Shown here: positions 8,231 to 16,036 of the stretch, in pieces
How the letters are laid out: every line of letters starts with the position of its first letter
How positions within the stretch are numbered: the stretch's first letter is position 1
Source of the DNA: a virus
Strand: one strand, 5' to 3'
IMG/VR virus record: IMGVR_UViG_3300027538_000185
Span: 1-42,265 of that record
Length of the DNA stretch: 42,265 bases
The notes under the pieces: generated by a model
Told to the model about the DNA's origin: nothing
The model's input: only the letters and a program-made list of their open reading frames with translations
The model's database searches: none
Position numbers and translations under genes: made by a program

Positions 8231-9919
8231 ATGATTCTTCGCCCCCGCCAAGCCCTGCTTGTGCAGAGGACCCTCGCGGCCCTCGGCGAGCATGGCAATA
8301 CCCTGGCCGTTGCGCCCACCGGATCGGGCAAGACCATCATGCTGTCGGCCGTGGCCGGCAGCCTGTTGGCTGAACCCGATGCCAAGGCATGCATCCTGGC
8401 CCATCGCACCGAATTGACCGGCCAGAACCGCAGCAAGTTCGAGCGCGTCAACCCGGGCCTCAAAACGTCGGTGTTCGATGCCAACGAGAAATCGTGGGAC
8501 GGCAATGCCACCTTCGCGATGGTGCAGACCCTCTCGCGAAAGACAAACCTGGACCAGCTGCCCACCCTGGACCTGTTGGTCATTGATGAAGCGCACCATG
8601 CTGCTTCGCCCAGCTACCGGGAGGTGATTGACCAGGTGCTGGTCAAGAACCCGAAGGCGGCCATCTGCGGTTTGACCGCCACCCCGAACCGGGGTGACGG
8701 CAAGGGGCTGCGTGAGGTGTTCAGCAACGTGGCTGACCAGATCACGCTGGGCGAGATGATCGCCAGCGGCCACTTGGTGCCGCCACGGACCTATGTGATC
8801 GACGTTGGCACGCAGGAGGCGCTGCGCAAAGTGCGCCGCACCGCGATCGACTTCGACATGAATGAGGTCGCCAACATCCTCAATAAGACGCTGGTCACCG
8901 AGTCGGTGATCAACAACTGGAAGGCCAAGGCACGCGACCGCAAGACAATCGTGTTCTGCTCGACAGTCGAGCACGCCACGGATGTGTGCACTGCCTTCAA
9001 TCAGGCAGGTATTGAGTCCGTCCTGATCCACGGCGAGTTGTCCGATGGCGAGCGCAAGGAGCGTTTGGCCGCGTATGAAAACGGCGACGCCCAGGTCGTC
9101 GTCAACGTGGCCGTACTGACCGAGGGCTACGACTACACGCCCACCTCGTGCGTGGTCCTGTTGCGCCCCAGTTCCTACAAGTCCACCTTCATTCAGATGG
9201 TGGGCCGTGGCTTGCGCACAGTCGATCCGCAGGAGTTTCCGGGCGTGGTCAAGACCGACTGCATCGTTCTGGACTTCGGCACGGCAAGCCTGATGCATGG
9301 CGCACTGGAGCAGGAGGTCAACCTCGATGGCCATGACAACCTCGGCGATGCCCCCACCAAGGAATGCCCGGAGTGCGGTGCCACGGTGCCGATGGCCGTC
9401 ATGGAGTGCCCGCTGTGCGGCCATGTCTGGGAAAAGCAGGACAACCCATCGCGCGGGGTGCTCGATCACTTCGTGATGAGTGAGATCGATCTGCTCAGCC
9501 GATCCAACTTCCGCTGGTGCGACCTCTTTGGCAGTGACGACGCGCTCATGGCCACCGGCTTCAATGCATGGGGTGGCATCTTCTTTCTCAACGGGCGTTG
9601 GCACGCCGTGGGCGGTGCCAAGGGGCACACCACGCAGCTGCTTGCCGTTGGCGAACGCACCGTCTGCATGGCCAAGGCCGATGACTGGCTCAACGAGCAT
9701 GAGTCGGAGGACTCGGCGCACAAGACGCGGCGCTGGCTCAACGAGTCGCCCACGCCGAAGCAACTGCAGTACTTGCCGCCAGAACTGCGGGCCGACTTTG
9801 GCCTGACGCGCTACCAGGCTTCGGCGCTGCTGTCCTTCCGCTTCAACCGCAACGCCATCGTGCGGCTGGTCAATGCGGCCAATGACGCCCACGCCCACCA
9901 AGTTCTGGAGGCTGCGTGA
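8231..9919 (+). CDS. DEAD/DEAH-box superfamily 2 helicase
   Basis: A 562-residue SF2 helicase. Motif I APTGSGKT lies at 28-35, motif II DEAH at 119-122, motif III TATP near 149-152, and motif VI QMVGRGLR at 322-329. The domains are ResIII-type followed by Helicase_C. A C-terminal zinc ribbon follows (CPEC at 379-382, CPLC at 393-396). The remaining 160 residues are specific to phage relatives. It should unwind or remodel DNA in phage replication or recombination. It lies 12 bases after the SSB-like gene and overlaps the next start as GTGA. Confidence 0.93.
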   Translation: MILRPRQALLVQRTLAALGEHGNTLAVAPTGSGKTIMLSAVAGSLLAEPDAKACILAHRTELTGQNRSKFERVNPGLKTSVFDANEKSWDGNATFAMVQTLSRKTNLDQLPTLDLLVIDEAHHAASPSYREVIDQVLVKNPKAAICGLTATPNRGDGKGLREVFSNVADQITLGEMIASGHLVPPRTYVIDVGTQEALRKVRRTAIDFDMNEVANILNKTLVTESVINNWKAKARDRKTIVFCSTVEHATDVCTAFNQAGIESVLIHGELSDGERKERLAAYENGDAQVVVNVAVLTEGYDYTPTSCVVLLRPSSYKSTFIQMVGRGLRTVDPQEFPGVVKTDCIVLDFGTASLMHGALEQEVNLDGHDNLGDAPTKECPECGATVPMAVMECPLCGHVWEKQDNPSRGVLDHFVMSEIDLLSRSNFRWCDLFGSDDALMATGFNAWGGIFFLNGRWHAVGGAKGHTTQLLAVGERTVCMAKADDWLNEHESEDSAHKTRRWLNESPTPKQLQYLPPELRADFGLTRYQASALLSFRFNRNAIVRLVNAANDAHAHQVLEAA

Positions 9920-10335
9920 AATGTGCCGTCTGCCATCGCAAAGCCAAGGGGTACGGCTGGTTCAACCCGCGTGTGCCCCGCTCGGACCCATCCCGTCACA
10001 ACGACAAGTGGGTGTTCTGCAGCCGTCCCTGTCAGGAGGCCTTCTCCAAGCTCATGAACAAAACGGAGGGACACATGATTGATCCCAGCGATATGGAAAT
10101 CGCCGCCATGCAGTCCTGCCTCGGCCCTCTGGGGGAGTACGTCGGCTCCATCGGCATGCAGCGGCCACTGGCCGACTACAGCCGGAACGAGGTGCTCATG
10201 CTCATTGATGTGGTCGTCACCCGGTACCAGGACAGCATGCTCGAGGAACACGAGCGCATGGCCGCTCGCGACCGGCAGTTTCTGGAACAGCGCATCGCCA
10301 TCCAAGCCGCAGGCCGGCAGCAAGGACGGTCGTGA
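9916..10335 (+). CDS. DUF6511-like small zinc protein
   Basis: A 139-residue protein whose N-terminus has paired cysteines, CAVC at residues 3-6 and FCSRPC near 34-39, a treble-clef-like zinc site. The rest is helical, with MQSCLGPLGEYV, NEVLMLIDVVVTRY and an Arg/Gln-rich end. It resembles the DUF6511 proteins of phages. The start is GTG 9916, which overlaps the helicase stop (GTGA). The product may assist the adjacent helicase and nuclease in DNA binding. That role is only inferred. Confidence 0.7.
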   Translation: MKCAVCHRKAKGYGWFNPRVPRSDPSRHNDKWVFCSRPCQEAFSKLMNKTEGHMIDPSDMEIAAMQSCLGPLGEYVGSIGMQRPLADYSRNEVLMLIDVVVTRYQDSMLEEHERMAARDRQFLEQRIAIQAAGRQQGRS

Positions 10336-11090
10336 TGCTGGACTTCAATCACCGTCCGAAATTTCATGAGCAGATCGGTGCGCTCATCGATGACGCGCTG
10401 GCGCTGGAGCGCGATGGGCAGACGCCGCGCGACTATCTGGGCGCATCCCGGCTGGGTGTGGCGTGTGAGCGCGCGCTGCAGTTTGAGTACACCCGCACGC
10501 CGGTGGATCCGGGGCGCGACTTCTCCGGCCGCGCGCTGCGCATCTTCGAGGTGGGCCATGTACTGGAAGACCTGGCCATCCGCTGGTTCCGACTGATCGG
10601 CTTTGACCTCTACACCCGCAAGGCCCATGGCGGCCAGTTTGGCTTCTCCGTGGCTGGCGGCCGCATCAAGGGTCACGTCGACGGCATCCTGAACGCTGGT
10701 CCCTCGGAGCTGGGCATGCGCTACCCGGCGCTGTGGGAGTGCAAGACCATGAACGACAAGTCCTGGCGGGACACGGTCAAGAACGGTGTGTCCAAGTCCA
10801 AGCCGGTCTATGCCGCGCAGATGGCCATCTACCAGGCCTACATGGAAGGCGGCATTCCCGGGATCTCGGAGAACCCGGCGCTGTTCACGGCCATCAACAA
10901 GGACACCCAGGAAATCTGGTTCGAGTTAGTGCCCTTCGATGGTGGGCTCGCGCAGCGCATGTCCGACCGGGCGGTGCGCGTCATCAGCGCCACCGATGCG
11001 GGCGAGGTGCTGCCCCGTTTTTCGACCACGCCAACCCACCAGGAGTGCCGCTTCTGTTCATGGCAGGAACGCTGCTGGGGTGGGACCTGA
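10335..11090 (+). CDS. Cas4-like PD-(D/E)XK exonuclease with Fe-S ligands
   Basis: A 251-residue nuclease of the PD-(D/E)XK fold. The active site is D116 in GHVDG and E135-C-K137 in WECKTM. Four cysteines suited to a [4Fe-4S] cluster are present as in Cas4/AddB proteins: C44 in GVACERAL and C238, C241 and C247 in CRFCSWQERC. It is likely a 5'-to-3' exonuclease feeding the Sak4-like recombinase. ATG 10335 overlaps the previous stop; a GTG stands one codon earlier. Confidence 0.88.
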   Translation: MLDFNHRPKFHEQIGALIDDALALERDGQTPRDYLGASRLGVACERALQFEYTRTPVDPGRDFSGRALRIFEVGHVLEDLAIRWFRLIGFDLYTRKAHGGQFGFSVAGGRIKGHVDGILNAGPSELGMRYPALWECKTMNDKSWRDTVKNGVSKSKPVYAAQMAIYQAYMEGGIPGISENPALFTAINKDTQEIWFELVPFDGGLAQRMSDRAVRVISATDAGEVLPRFSTTPTHQECRFCSWQERCWGGT

Positions 11091-13279
11091 TGCACGAGTC
11101 CAGCTACTTTGACTTCAACGATGCAGCAGACAGGACCACCGGGGCAGTCGAGGACGTCGAGACCCTGCGCCAGGCGCTGATCGACAGGCTCGAGTCGGTC
11201 CTTCTTTTCCTGTTCCCCCAGGGGCGTATCCGTGGGGGCAAGTTCTATGTCGGCGACATCGACGGCTCTGCAGGCAAAAGCCTCGTGGTGGAGATGGAAG
11301 GATCGCGACGAGGCCTGTGGTTCGATTTCGCCACCGACATGGGCGGTGATGTGTTCGATGCCTGGGCCATGTCGCGCAACCTGTCGGTCAGGACCGACTT
11401 CCCACGCCTCCTGGATGAAGTGCGCCAGTGGTGTGGCGTGGCGCCGCCCATGGCCTCCAACCGTCGGCGCGAGGTCCGGTCACAGCCGGTGGATGAACTA
11501 GGGCCGTACACGGCCACCTGGGACTATCAGACCCACCTGGGCGAATTGATCGCCCGGGTATACCGCTACGACCCCGAGCCTGGCCGTAAGGAGTTCAGGC
11601 CCTGGGATGTCCGCGCCCGCATGTGGCGTGCGCCCGATCCGCGTCCGCTTTACAACCAGCCAGCCATGGCGACTGCTCGCCAGGTGGTGCTGGTGGAAGG
11701 TGAAAAGTGCGCCCAGGCCCTCATCGAGCAAGGCATCGTGGCCACCACCGCGATGAACGGCGCGCGCGCACCGATCGACAAAACCGACTGGTCCCCTCTG
11801 CGTGGCAAGGACGTCGTGATCTGGCCTGACCGCGATCCGCCGGGCTGGGACTATGCCGAGGCAGCTGCCAAAGCATGTGTGGCTGTGGGCAGTCGTTCAG
11901 TGGTGATCGTCATCCCACCCGAAGGCAAGCCGGATAAGTGGGATGCGGCCGATGCCATCGACGAGGGGTTCGACTGCAAGGCATTCATTGAGCGTGGCGA
12001 GCGCATCACGGTGAAGGCCAGCGCGGCTGTCCTGCCGGCTTTCACGATGGGCGAGATGCTCGACGACGACACACCGCTGCCGATCGACCTGGTGTCGGGC
12101 CGGATCATCACGACCGGCGGCATCGCGATCTTTGGCGGGGCGCCCAAGGTGGGCAAGAGCGACTTTCTTCTGTCATGGCTGGCGCACATGGCAGCCGGCC
12201 TGCCGTTCCTGGACATGGTGCCAGCACGCCCTTTGAAGGTTTTTTACCTCCAGGCCGAGGTGCAGTACCCGTACCTCAAGGAGCGGATGAAAGCCATCCG
12301 TCTGCCCAAAGAGGCGCTCAGGCTCGCCCGGCGCAATCTGGTGGTGACGCCCCAGTTGCACCTCATCCTTGATGAGGAAGGGCTGGAGAAGTTGATCCAA
12401 ACCATCAGTGCGCAGTTCGGTGGCGAGCCGCCGGACATCATCGCCATCGACCCGATCCGCAACGTGTTCGACGGTGGCGGATCCGGTGGTGAGAACGACA
12501 ACGACGCGATGATGTTTTTCCTCACGCGCCGGGTGGCCAAGCTGCAGCAGCGGGTCAATCCTGACTCGGGCGTCTTGCTGGTCCATCACACCAAGAAGAT
12601 GACCAAGCGCCAGTTCGAGGAGGACCCGTTCCAGGCCTTTGCGGGTGCCAGCAGCCTGCGCAGTTTCTATACCTCCGCCATGCTGCTGCACCGGCCGGAC
12701 GAGTTGTCCACGGTGCGGCAGTTGTACTTCGAACTGCGCAACGGTCCAGGCCTTGCCCCCCGGTACGTCGACAAGGTCGATGGCCAGTGGACCGTCGTCA
12801 ATGACAGCGAACGTCTGGTCAACAAGGATTACGGGAAGCGGCTCGATGCCGAGCGACGGCGCAAGACCGACGTGATCCTGCAGATCCTCTTTGATGAGGG
12901 CCTGAAGGGCAATTTCTACACCGCCAACCAGTTCGCCGAAGCCTTCGAGGGCAAGGCAGGACTGGGCGGCGAGCGCTCGATCCGCGAGCGCCTGTCGGCC
13001 CTGGCCACGCAGGGCTACATCAAGTATTTCCGCAACGCTGCGGACTACGGGCTGCCGCCATTTGGCCGCTCCAAGTTTGGCTACATGTGCGTCGAGGGCA
13101 TGGTCCACAACCGGCCCAAGGGCGAGCCCGATCCGGACACCGGTGAGGTGCCCATGACGTCCCTGTGCGTGCTGCCCACCCACTACAAGTGCCCGCTTTC
13201 CGGGGCGGCGATGCCCGTCGAAAACCCGGAGGTGTGGGTCTATCCCGAAAACAGCAACGACCCACAGGAGTCCGAATGA
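11090..13279 (+). CDS. Toprim primase fused to a RepA-like helicase
   Basis: A 729-residue replication protein. After an N-terminal region, a Toprim domain has VEGEK (202-206) and the acidic WPDRDPPG (about 245-252). A RecA-like/AAA_25 helicase domain follows with Walker A GGAPKVGKS (349-357), the strand IIAIDPI and the sensor-like LLVHHTKK. The C-terminal part looks like a winged helix (ERSIRERLSALATQGYIK). It probably primes and unwinds at the phage origin. Its start overlaps the nuclease stop as ATGA, and its stop overlaps ATG 13276. The frame continues upstream to 10733 inside the nuclease gene, which I reject. Confidence 0.9.
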   Translation: MHESSYFDFNDAADRTTGAVEDVETLRQALIDRLESVLLFLFPQGRIRGGKFYVGDIDGSAGKSLVVEMEGSRRGLWFDFATDMGGDVFDAWAMSRNLSVRTDFPRLLDEVRQWCGVAPPMASNRRREVRSQPVDELGPYTATWDYQTHLGELIARVYRYDPEPGRKEFRPWDVRARMWRAPDPRPLYNQPAMATARQVVLVEGEKCAQALIEQGIVATTAMNGARAPIDKTDWSPLRGKDVVIWPDRDPPGWDYAEAAAKACVAVGSRSVVIVIPPEGKPDKWDAADAIDEGFDCKAFIERGERITVKASAAVLPAFTMGEMLDDDTPLPIDLVSGRIITTGGIAIFGGAPKVGKSDFLLSWLAHMAAGLPFLDMVPARPLKVFYLQAEVQYPYLKERMKAIRLPKEALRLARRNLVVTPQLHLILDEEGLEKLIQTISAQFGGEPPDIIAIDPIRNVFDGGGSGGENDNDAMMFFLTRRVAKLQQRVNPDSGVLLVHHTKKMTKRQFEEDPFQAFAGASSLRSFYTSAMLLHRPDELSTVRQLYFELRNGPGLAPRYVDKVDGQWTVVNDSERLVNKDYGKRLDAERRRKTDVILQILFDEGLKGNFYTANQFAEAFEGKAGLGGERSIRERLSALATQGYIKYFRNAADYGLPPFGRSKFGYMCVEGMVHNRPKGEPDPDTGEVPMTSLCVLPTHYKCPLSGAAMPVENPEVWVYPENSNDPQESE

Positions 13280-13436
13280 ACACGATTTGCCAAGATAGAG
13301 ACATCACGGCCGGCGTCTTTGAACACGCTGGCATTGACCCGCACGGGCACGCTTTGGCCCGCACGCGACGGGCATTGGACAAAGCCCGTAATGGTCCGCA
13401 TCGGTGCGATCGCGCACACATTGGCGCGCAGCAGCA

Positions 13437-13584
13437 AGTTGGCAAAAACACCCCTGGAAGTTGGCAAACTTTTGCCAACTGGATTCAGTTGGCAGACCGT
13501 TTCCAACTTGATTCCGTTGTAAATCAACAAGTTACGTCGAAGTTGGCAAGATGGCAGGAAGGCAGATCTGCCAACTTGCCAACT
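13437..13584. repeat. iteron-like cluster of seven AGTTGGCA copies
   Basis: The octamer AGTTGGCA occurs at 13437, 13459, 13487 and 13541, and its inverse TGCCAACT at 13473, 13569 and 13577, seven exact copies in 148 bp. Most copies extend to AAGTTGGCAAA. The pair at 13459-13480 forms the inverted repeat AGTTGGCAAA-CT-TTTGCCAACT, and the last two are tandem. A degenerate copy (AGTTGTCG) lies near 13626. The position next to a primase-helicase suits a replication origin or a cooperative operator. Confidence 0.7.
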
Positions 13585-13639
13585 GAGCTAACTCATTGTT
13601 TTTGTTCAGTTTCTACCCTTGACCAAGTTGTCGGAGACT

Positions 13640-13694
13640 CCCCCTCCTACTACGTAGGAGAGGGGGCTAAAGCCCTCTCTCCGTTACGTAGGGG
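13640..13694. repeat. nested hairpins with TACGTAGG repeats
   Basis: CTCCTAC (13644-13650) pairs with GTAGGAG (13654-13660), extended by a C-run and a G-run. A second, competing hairpin pairs GAGAGG-GGGC with GCCCTCTC around TAAA (13658-13679). TACGTAGG appears at 13651-13658 and 13685-13692. It could be an attenuator or a protein site before the RuvC-like gene. Confidence 0.5.
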
Positions 13695-13740
13695 AGATGC
13701 CTGCCCGGTCGATCCGGTGCCTGCATCGCGCACCGTGGTC

Positions 13741-14190
13741 ATGGCCATCGACCTGGGCACCACGACCGGCTGGGCCATGCGAACGATGGATGGTCAGATC
13801 GGGCACGGCTTCGCGAGCTTCCGGCCCAGCCGCTATGAGGGCGGTGGCATGCGCTCCCTGCGCTTCAAGCGGTGGCTCTCCGACATGCGCCACCTGGCCA
13901 CCGACATCCACGCCGTGTACTTCGAGGAAGTGCGTCGCCATGCAGGGGTGGACGCAGCCCACGTCTACGGCGGCCTGATGGCCACGCTCACCGCTTGGTG
14001 TGAGCACCACAACCTGCCGTACCAGGGTGTGCCGGTGGGCACGATCAAAAAGCACGCCACCGGCAAAGGCAACGCCAGCAAGGACGAGGTCATCCAGTCC
14101 ATGCGGGCACTGGGCCACCCGGTGACCGATGACAACGAAGCGGATGCCCTGGCGCTGTTGCACTGGGCTTTGGACACACAGGAGGGATGA
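13741..14190 (+). CDS. RuvC-like crossover junction endodeoxyribonuclease
   Basis: A RuvC-fold nuclease of about 149 residues in its core. The first strand has MAIDLGTTTGWAM with the catalytic aspartate, the second acidic motif is in YFEEVRRHAGVDAAH, and the C-terminal acid is in DDNEADALALLHW. The spacing and the AHVYGGLMATL segment match phage RuvC-like Holliday junction resolvases. The start is uncertain: ATG 13741 begins at the conserved core but has no clear ribosome site, while ATG 13276 would overlap the primase stop in the style of this operon and add 155 unmatched residues. It probably resolves branched DNA before packaging. Its stop overlaps the next ATG. Confidence 0.85.
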   Translation: MAIDLGTTTGWAMRTMDGQIGHGFASFRPSRYEGGGMRSLRFKRWLSDMRHLATDIHAVYFEEVRRHAGVDAAHVYGGLMATLTAWCEHHNLPYQGVPVGTIKKHATGKGNASKDEVIQSMRALGHPVTDDNEADALALLHWALDTQEG

Positions 14191-14585
14191 ACATGGTTGC
14201 AGCAACACTCGAATGGACGACGGAAGACGTCGCCAACTGGCTGATCGAAGCGGCGCGCACTGCGCATCGCCTGCCACCGGTCAGGGTGCAAGGCCACTTC
14301 AACTGCTGGCCCACCATCGTGCGATCGGAGTACGAACGCATGGCCAGCGACGATGCGCCGGTCTACCGCTACCCACCCACGCCCGCCGAGGTTGAGCGCA
14401 TGCTCGTGGTCATGCAGTGGGTGCAGTGCCTGCGCACCGATCAACGCAAGCTGGTGTGGATGCGAGCCGAGCGGTGGCGCTGGCACGACATTGGCAAACG
14501 CTTCGGTGTGGCACCCCGTACCGCGCAGCGCCACTGGGAAGTCGCAATCCAGGTCATCACCGACCATCTTTCGCAGGGAGGTTGA
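14187..14585 (+). CDS. DUF6362-like HTH protein
   Basis: A 132-residue protein resembling the DUF6362 family. The C-terminal third reads as a sigma-factor-like HTH: LRTDQRKLVWMRAERWRWHD followed by IGKRFGVAPRTAQRHWEVAI. An ATGA overlap couples it to the RuvC-like gene. It is the last gene of the early operon and could be the switch to late transcription, a role that would fit its HTH and place. This is inference. A second in-frame ATG follows at 14193. Confidence 0.75.
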   Translation: MNMVAATLEWTTEDVANWLIEAARTAHRLPPVRVQGHFNCWPTIVRSEYERMASDDAPVYRYPPTPAEVERMLVVMQWVQCLRTDQRKLVWMRAERWRWHDIGKRFGVAPRTAQRHWEVAIQVITDHLSQGG

Positions 14586-14640
14586 TAGACGTTTCGGGGT
14601 GCAGCGAAGCCATGCCTACCAATGCGGACAGATGCGAAAG

Positions 14641-14668
14641 AAACGCGATTTTGAGGGTGTCGCGTTTT
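14641..14668 (+). terminator. probable terminator of the early operon
   Basis: AAACGCGA (14641-14648) and TCGCGTTT (14660-14667) are perfect 8-bp arms around an 11-base loop, and the distal arm ends in a run of four T (14665-14668). It lies 55 bases after the DUF6362-like gene. Confidence 0.6.
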
Positions 14669-14696
14669 GCCCGGATTCACGATAAATTCTGTCTAC

Positions 14697-14721
14697 GGTC
14701 GCGAGAGATGCGTCTCCGACC
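14697..14721 (+). other. leader hairpin before the methyltransferase gene
   Basis: GGTCG-C-GAGA pairs with TCTC-CGACC around a GATGCG loop. It lies between the early terminator and a second terminator-like hairpin, so any transcript entering here carries a structured 5' leader. I find no convincing -35/-10 pair in 14669-14735; GATAAA (14681) is the best -10 candidate. Confidence 0.5.
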
Positions 14722-14735
14722 ACATTAACTTCAAG

Positions 14736-14777
14736 AACCCGCCCGGTGGCCCATGTGGCATGACCTGGCGGGTTTTT
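14736..14777 (+). terminator. terminator-like hairpin just before the methyltransferase start
   Basis: AACCCGCC (14736-14743) pairs with GGCGGGTT (14767-14774), followed by a T-run to 14777. The start codon at 14792 is only 15 bases further on. Similar hairpins precede the starts at 22718, 35841 and 41421. Confidence 0.65.
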
Positions 14778-14791
14778 CACTTCTGGTCCCC

Positions 14792-16036
14792 ATGAACCCC
14801 ATCCACATCGAGTACCGCCAGGTCGAGGCGTTGATCCCCTATGCCCGCAATGCCAAGCAGCATTCGGAGGCACAGGTGGCCCAGATCGCGGCCAGCATCC
14901 GTGAGTTCGGCTGGGGCGCACCGATCCTGATCGACGGCCAGAACAACGTGATCGCCGGTCACGGCCGTTTGCTGGCAGCGCGCAAGCTCGGTCTGCCCGA
15001 GGTGCCTGTTGTGCCGCTGGACCACTTGTCTGACACCCAGCGTCGCGCCCTGATCCTGGCCGACAACAAGATCGGCGAAAACGCATCCTGGGAAGACGAA
15101 CTGCTGGGCATCGAGTTGGCCGACCTGAAGGATGCCGGATTTGACCTGGGCCTGACCGGCTTCTCGCAAGAGGAGTGGGAGGCCCTGATCGCTGGCGAGG
15201 AAGCCACCAAGGATGGCCTGACCGATGAGGACGCTGTGCCCGAGGTCAGTGAAACGCCCATCTCCAAGACGGGCGATGTCTGGATCCTGGGCGAGCACAA
15301 GCTGCTCTGTGGTGATGCCACTAAGGCCGATGACTTCAAGGTCCTGCTGGGTGATGAACTGGTGGACATGACCTTCACCGATCCACCCTACAACGTGAAC
15401 TACGCCAACACGGCCAAGGACAAGATGCGCGGCAAGAACCGCCCCATCATGAACGACAACCTGGGCGACGGTTTCGGCAGCTTCCTGACGGACGCCTGCA
15501 CCAACATCCTCACCCACACCAAGGGCGCTGTCTACATCGCCATGAGTTCGTCGGAGCTGGACACGCTGCAATCGGCCTTCCGTGCAGCAGGCGGTCGCTG
15601 GTCCACGTTCATCATCTGGGCCAAGAACACTTTCACGCTCGGACGCGCGGACTACCAGCGTCAGTACGAGCCCATCCTGTACGGCTGGCGCGACGGTGCC
15701 GATCACTTCTGGTGCGGTGCCCGAGACCAGGGCGATGTCTGGAACGTTAAGAAGCCGGCCAAGAACGACCTGCATCCGACGATGAAGCCGGTGGAACTGG
15801 TGGAGCGTGCTGTGCGCAACAGCAGCAAGACCCGTGACCTGATCCTCGATCCCTTCGGTGGCTCGGGCTCCACGTTGATTGCCTGCGAAAAATCAGGACG
15901 CCGTGCCCGGCTCATCGAACTTGATCCAAAGTACGTCGACGTGATCGTCAAGCGTTGGGAGGAGTTCACCGGGAAAAAGGCAGTGCGGGTCGGTGACCAG
16001 GTGCCGGAGCAGGAACCCGCTCTGGAGCCTGTTTAA
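14792..16036 (+). CDS. ParB-domain / DNA methyltransferase fusion
   Basis: A 414-residue fusion. Residues 1 to about 110 are a ParB/Srx-like nuclease-fold domain (NAKQHSEAQVAQIAASI, VIAGHGRLLAARKLG with GHGRL at 56-60). Residues 160-400 are a DNA methylase with DPPY at 197-200 and the SAM-binding DPFGGSGST near 353-361. That order (motif IV before motif I) is the beta class of N6-adenine or N4-cytosine methyltransferases. It probably protects phage DNA from host restriction or marks it. ATG 14792 is preferred over an earlier ATG at 14753 inside the hairpin. The stop TAA is shared on opposite strands with the convergent gene ending at 16033. Confidence 0.93.
   Translation: MNPIHIEYRQVEALIPYARNAKQHSEAQVAQIAASIREFGWGAPILIDGQNNVIAGHGRLLAARKLGLPEVPVVPLDHLSDTQRRALILADNKIGENASWEDELLGIELADLKDAGFDLGLTGFSQEEWEALIAGEEATKDGLTDEDAVPEVSETPISKTGDVWILGEHKLLCGDATKADDFKVLLGDELVDMTFTDPPYNVNYANTAKDKMRGKNRPIMNDNLGDGFGSFLTDACTNILTHTKGAVYIAMSSSELDTLQSAFRAAGGRWSTFIIWAKNTFTLGRADYQRQYEPILYGWRDGADHFWCGARDQGDVWNVKKPAKNDLHPTMKPVELVERAVRNSSKTRDLILDPFGGSGSTLIACEKSGRRARLIELDPKYVDVIVKRWEEFTGKKAVRVGDQVPEQEPALEPV

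Larger units (their letters stand above)
13280..13740. other. 461-base repeat-rich interval between primase and RuvC
   Basis: No recognised gene. The interval holds the AGTTGGCA repeats (13437-13584) and the TACGTAGG hairpins (13640-13694). A frame starting at ATG 13276 stays open through it into the RuvC-like gene, adding 155 residues that resemble nothing I know, and a separate 67-codon frame runs from TTG 13319 to 13522. Either might be translated, but the repeats argue for a cis-acting site. Confidence 0.5.

Noticed and set aside
7595-9901. A minus-strand open frame of 768 codons opposite the SSB-like and helicase genes
   Set aside because: It mirrors well-recognised plus-strand genes in a GC-rich sequence, has no domain I recognise and no ribosome site, so it is a shadow frame.
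10733-11089. Upstream extension of the primase-helicase frame
   Set aside because: It overlaps the Cas4-like nuclease in another frame; ATG 11090 forms the ATGA overlap used throughout the operon.
13437-13584. AGTTGGCA array as a CRISPR
   Set aside because: Units are only 8-11 bp, occur in both orientations and are unevenly spaced; there are no cas genes. The nuclease at 10335 is Cas4-like only in fold and stands in a recombination operon.
14586-14791. A tRNA gene in the gap before the methyltransferase
   Set aside because: The hairpins do not form a cloverleaf and there is no T-loop signature; they fit terminators or leader stems.
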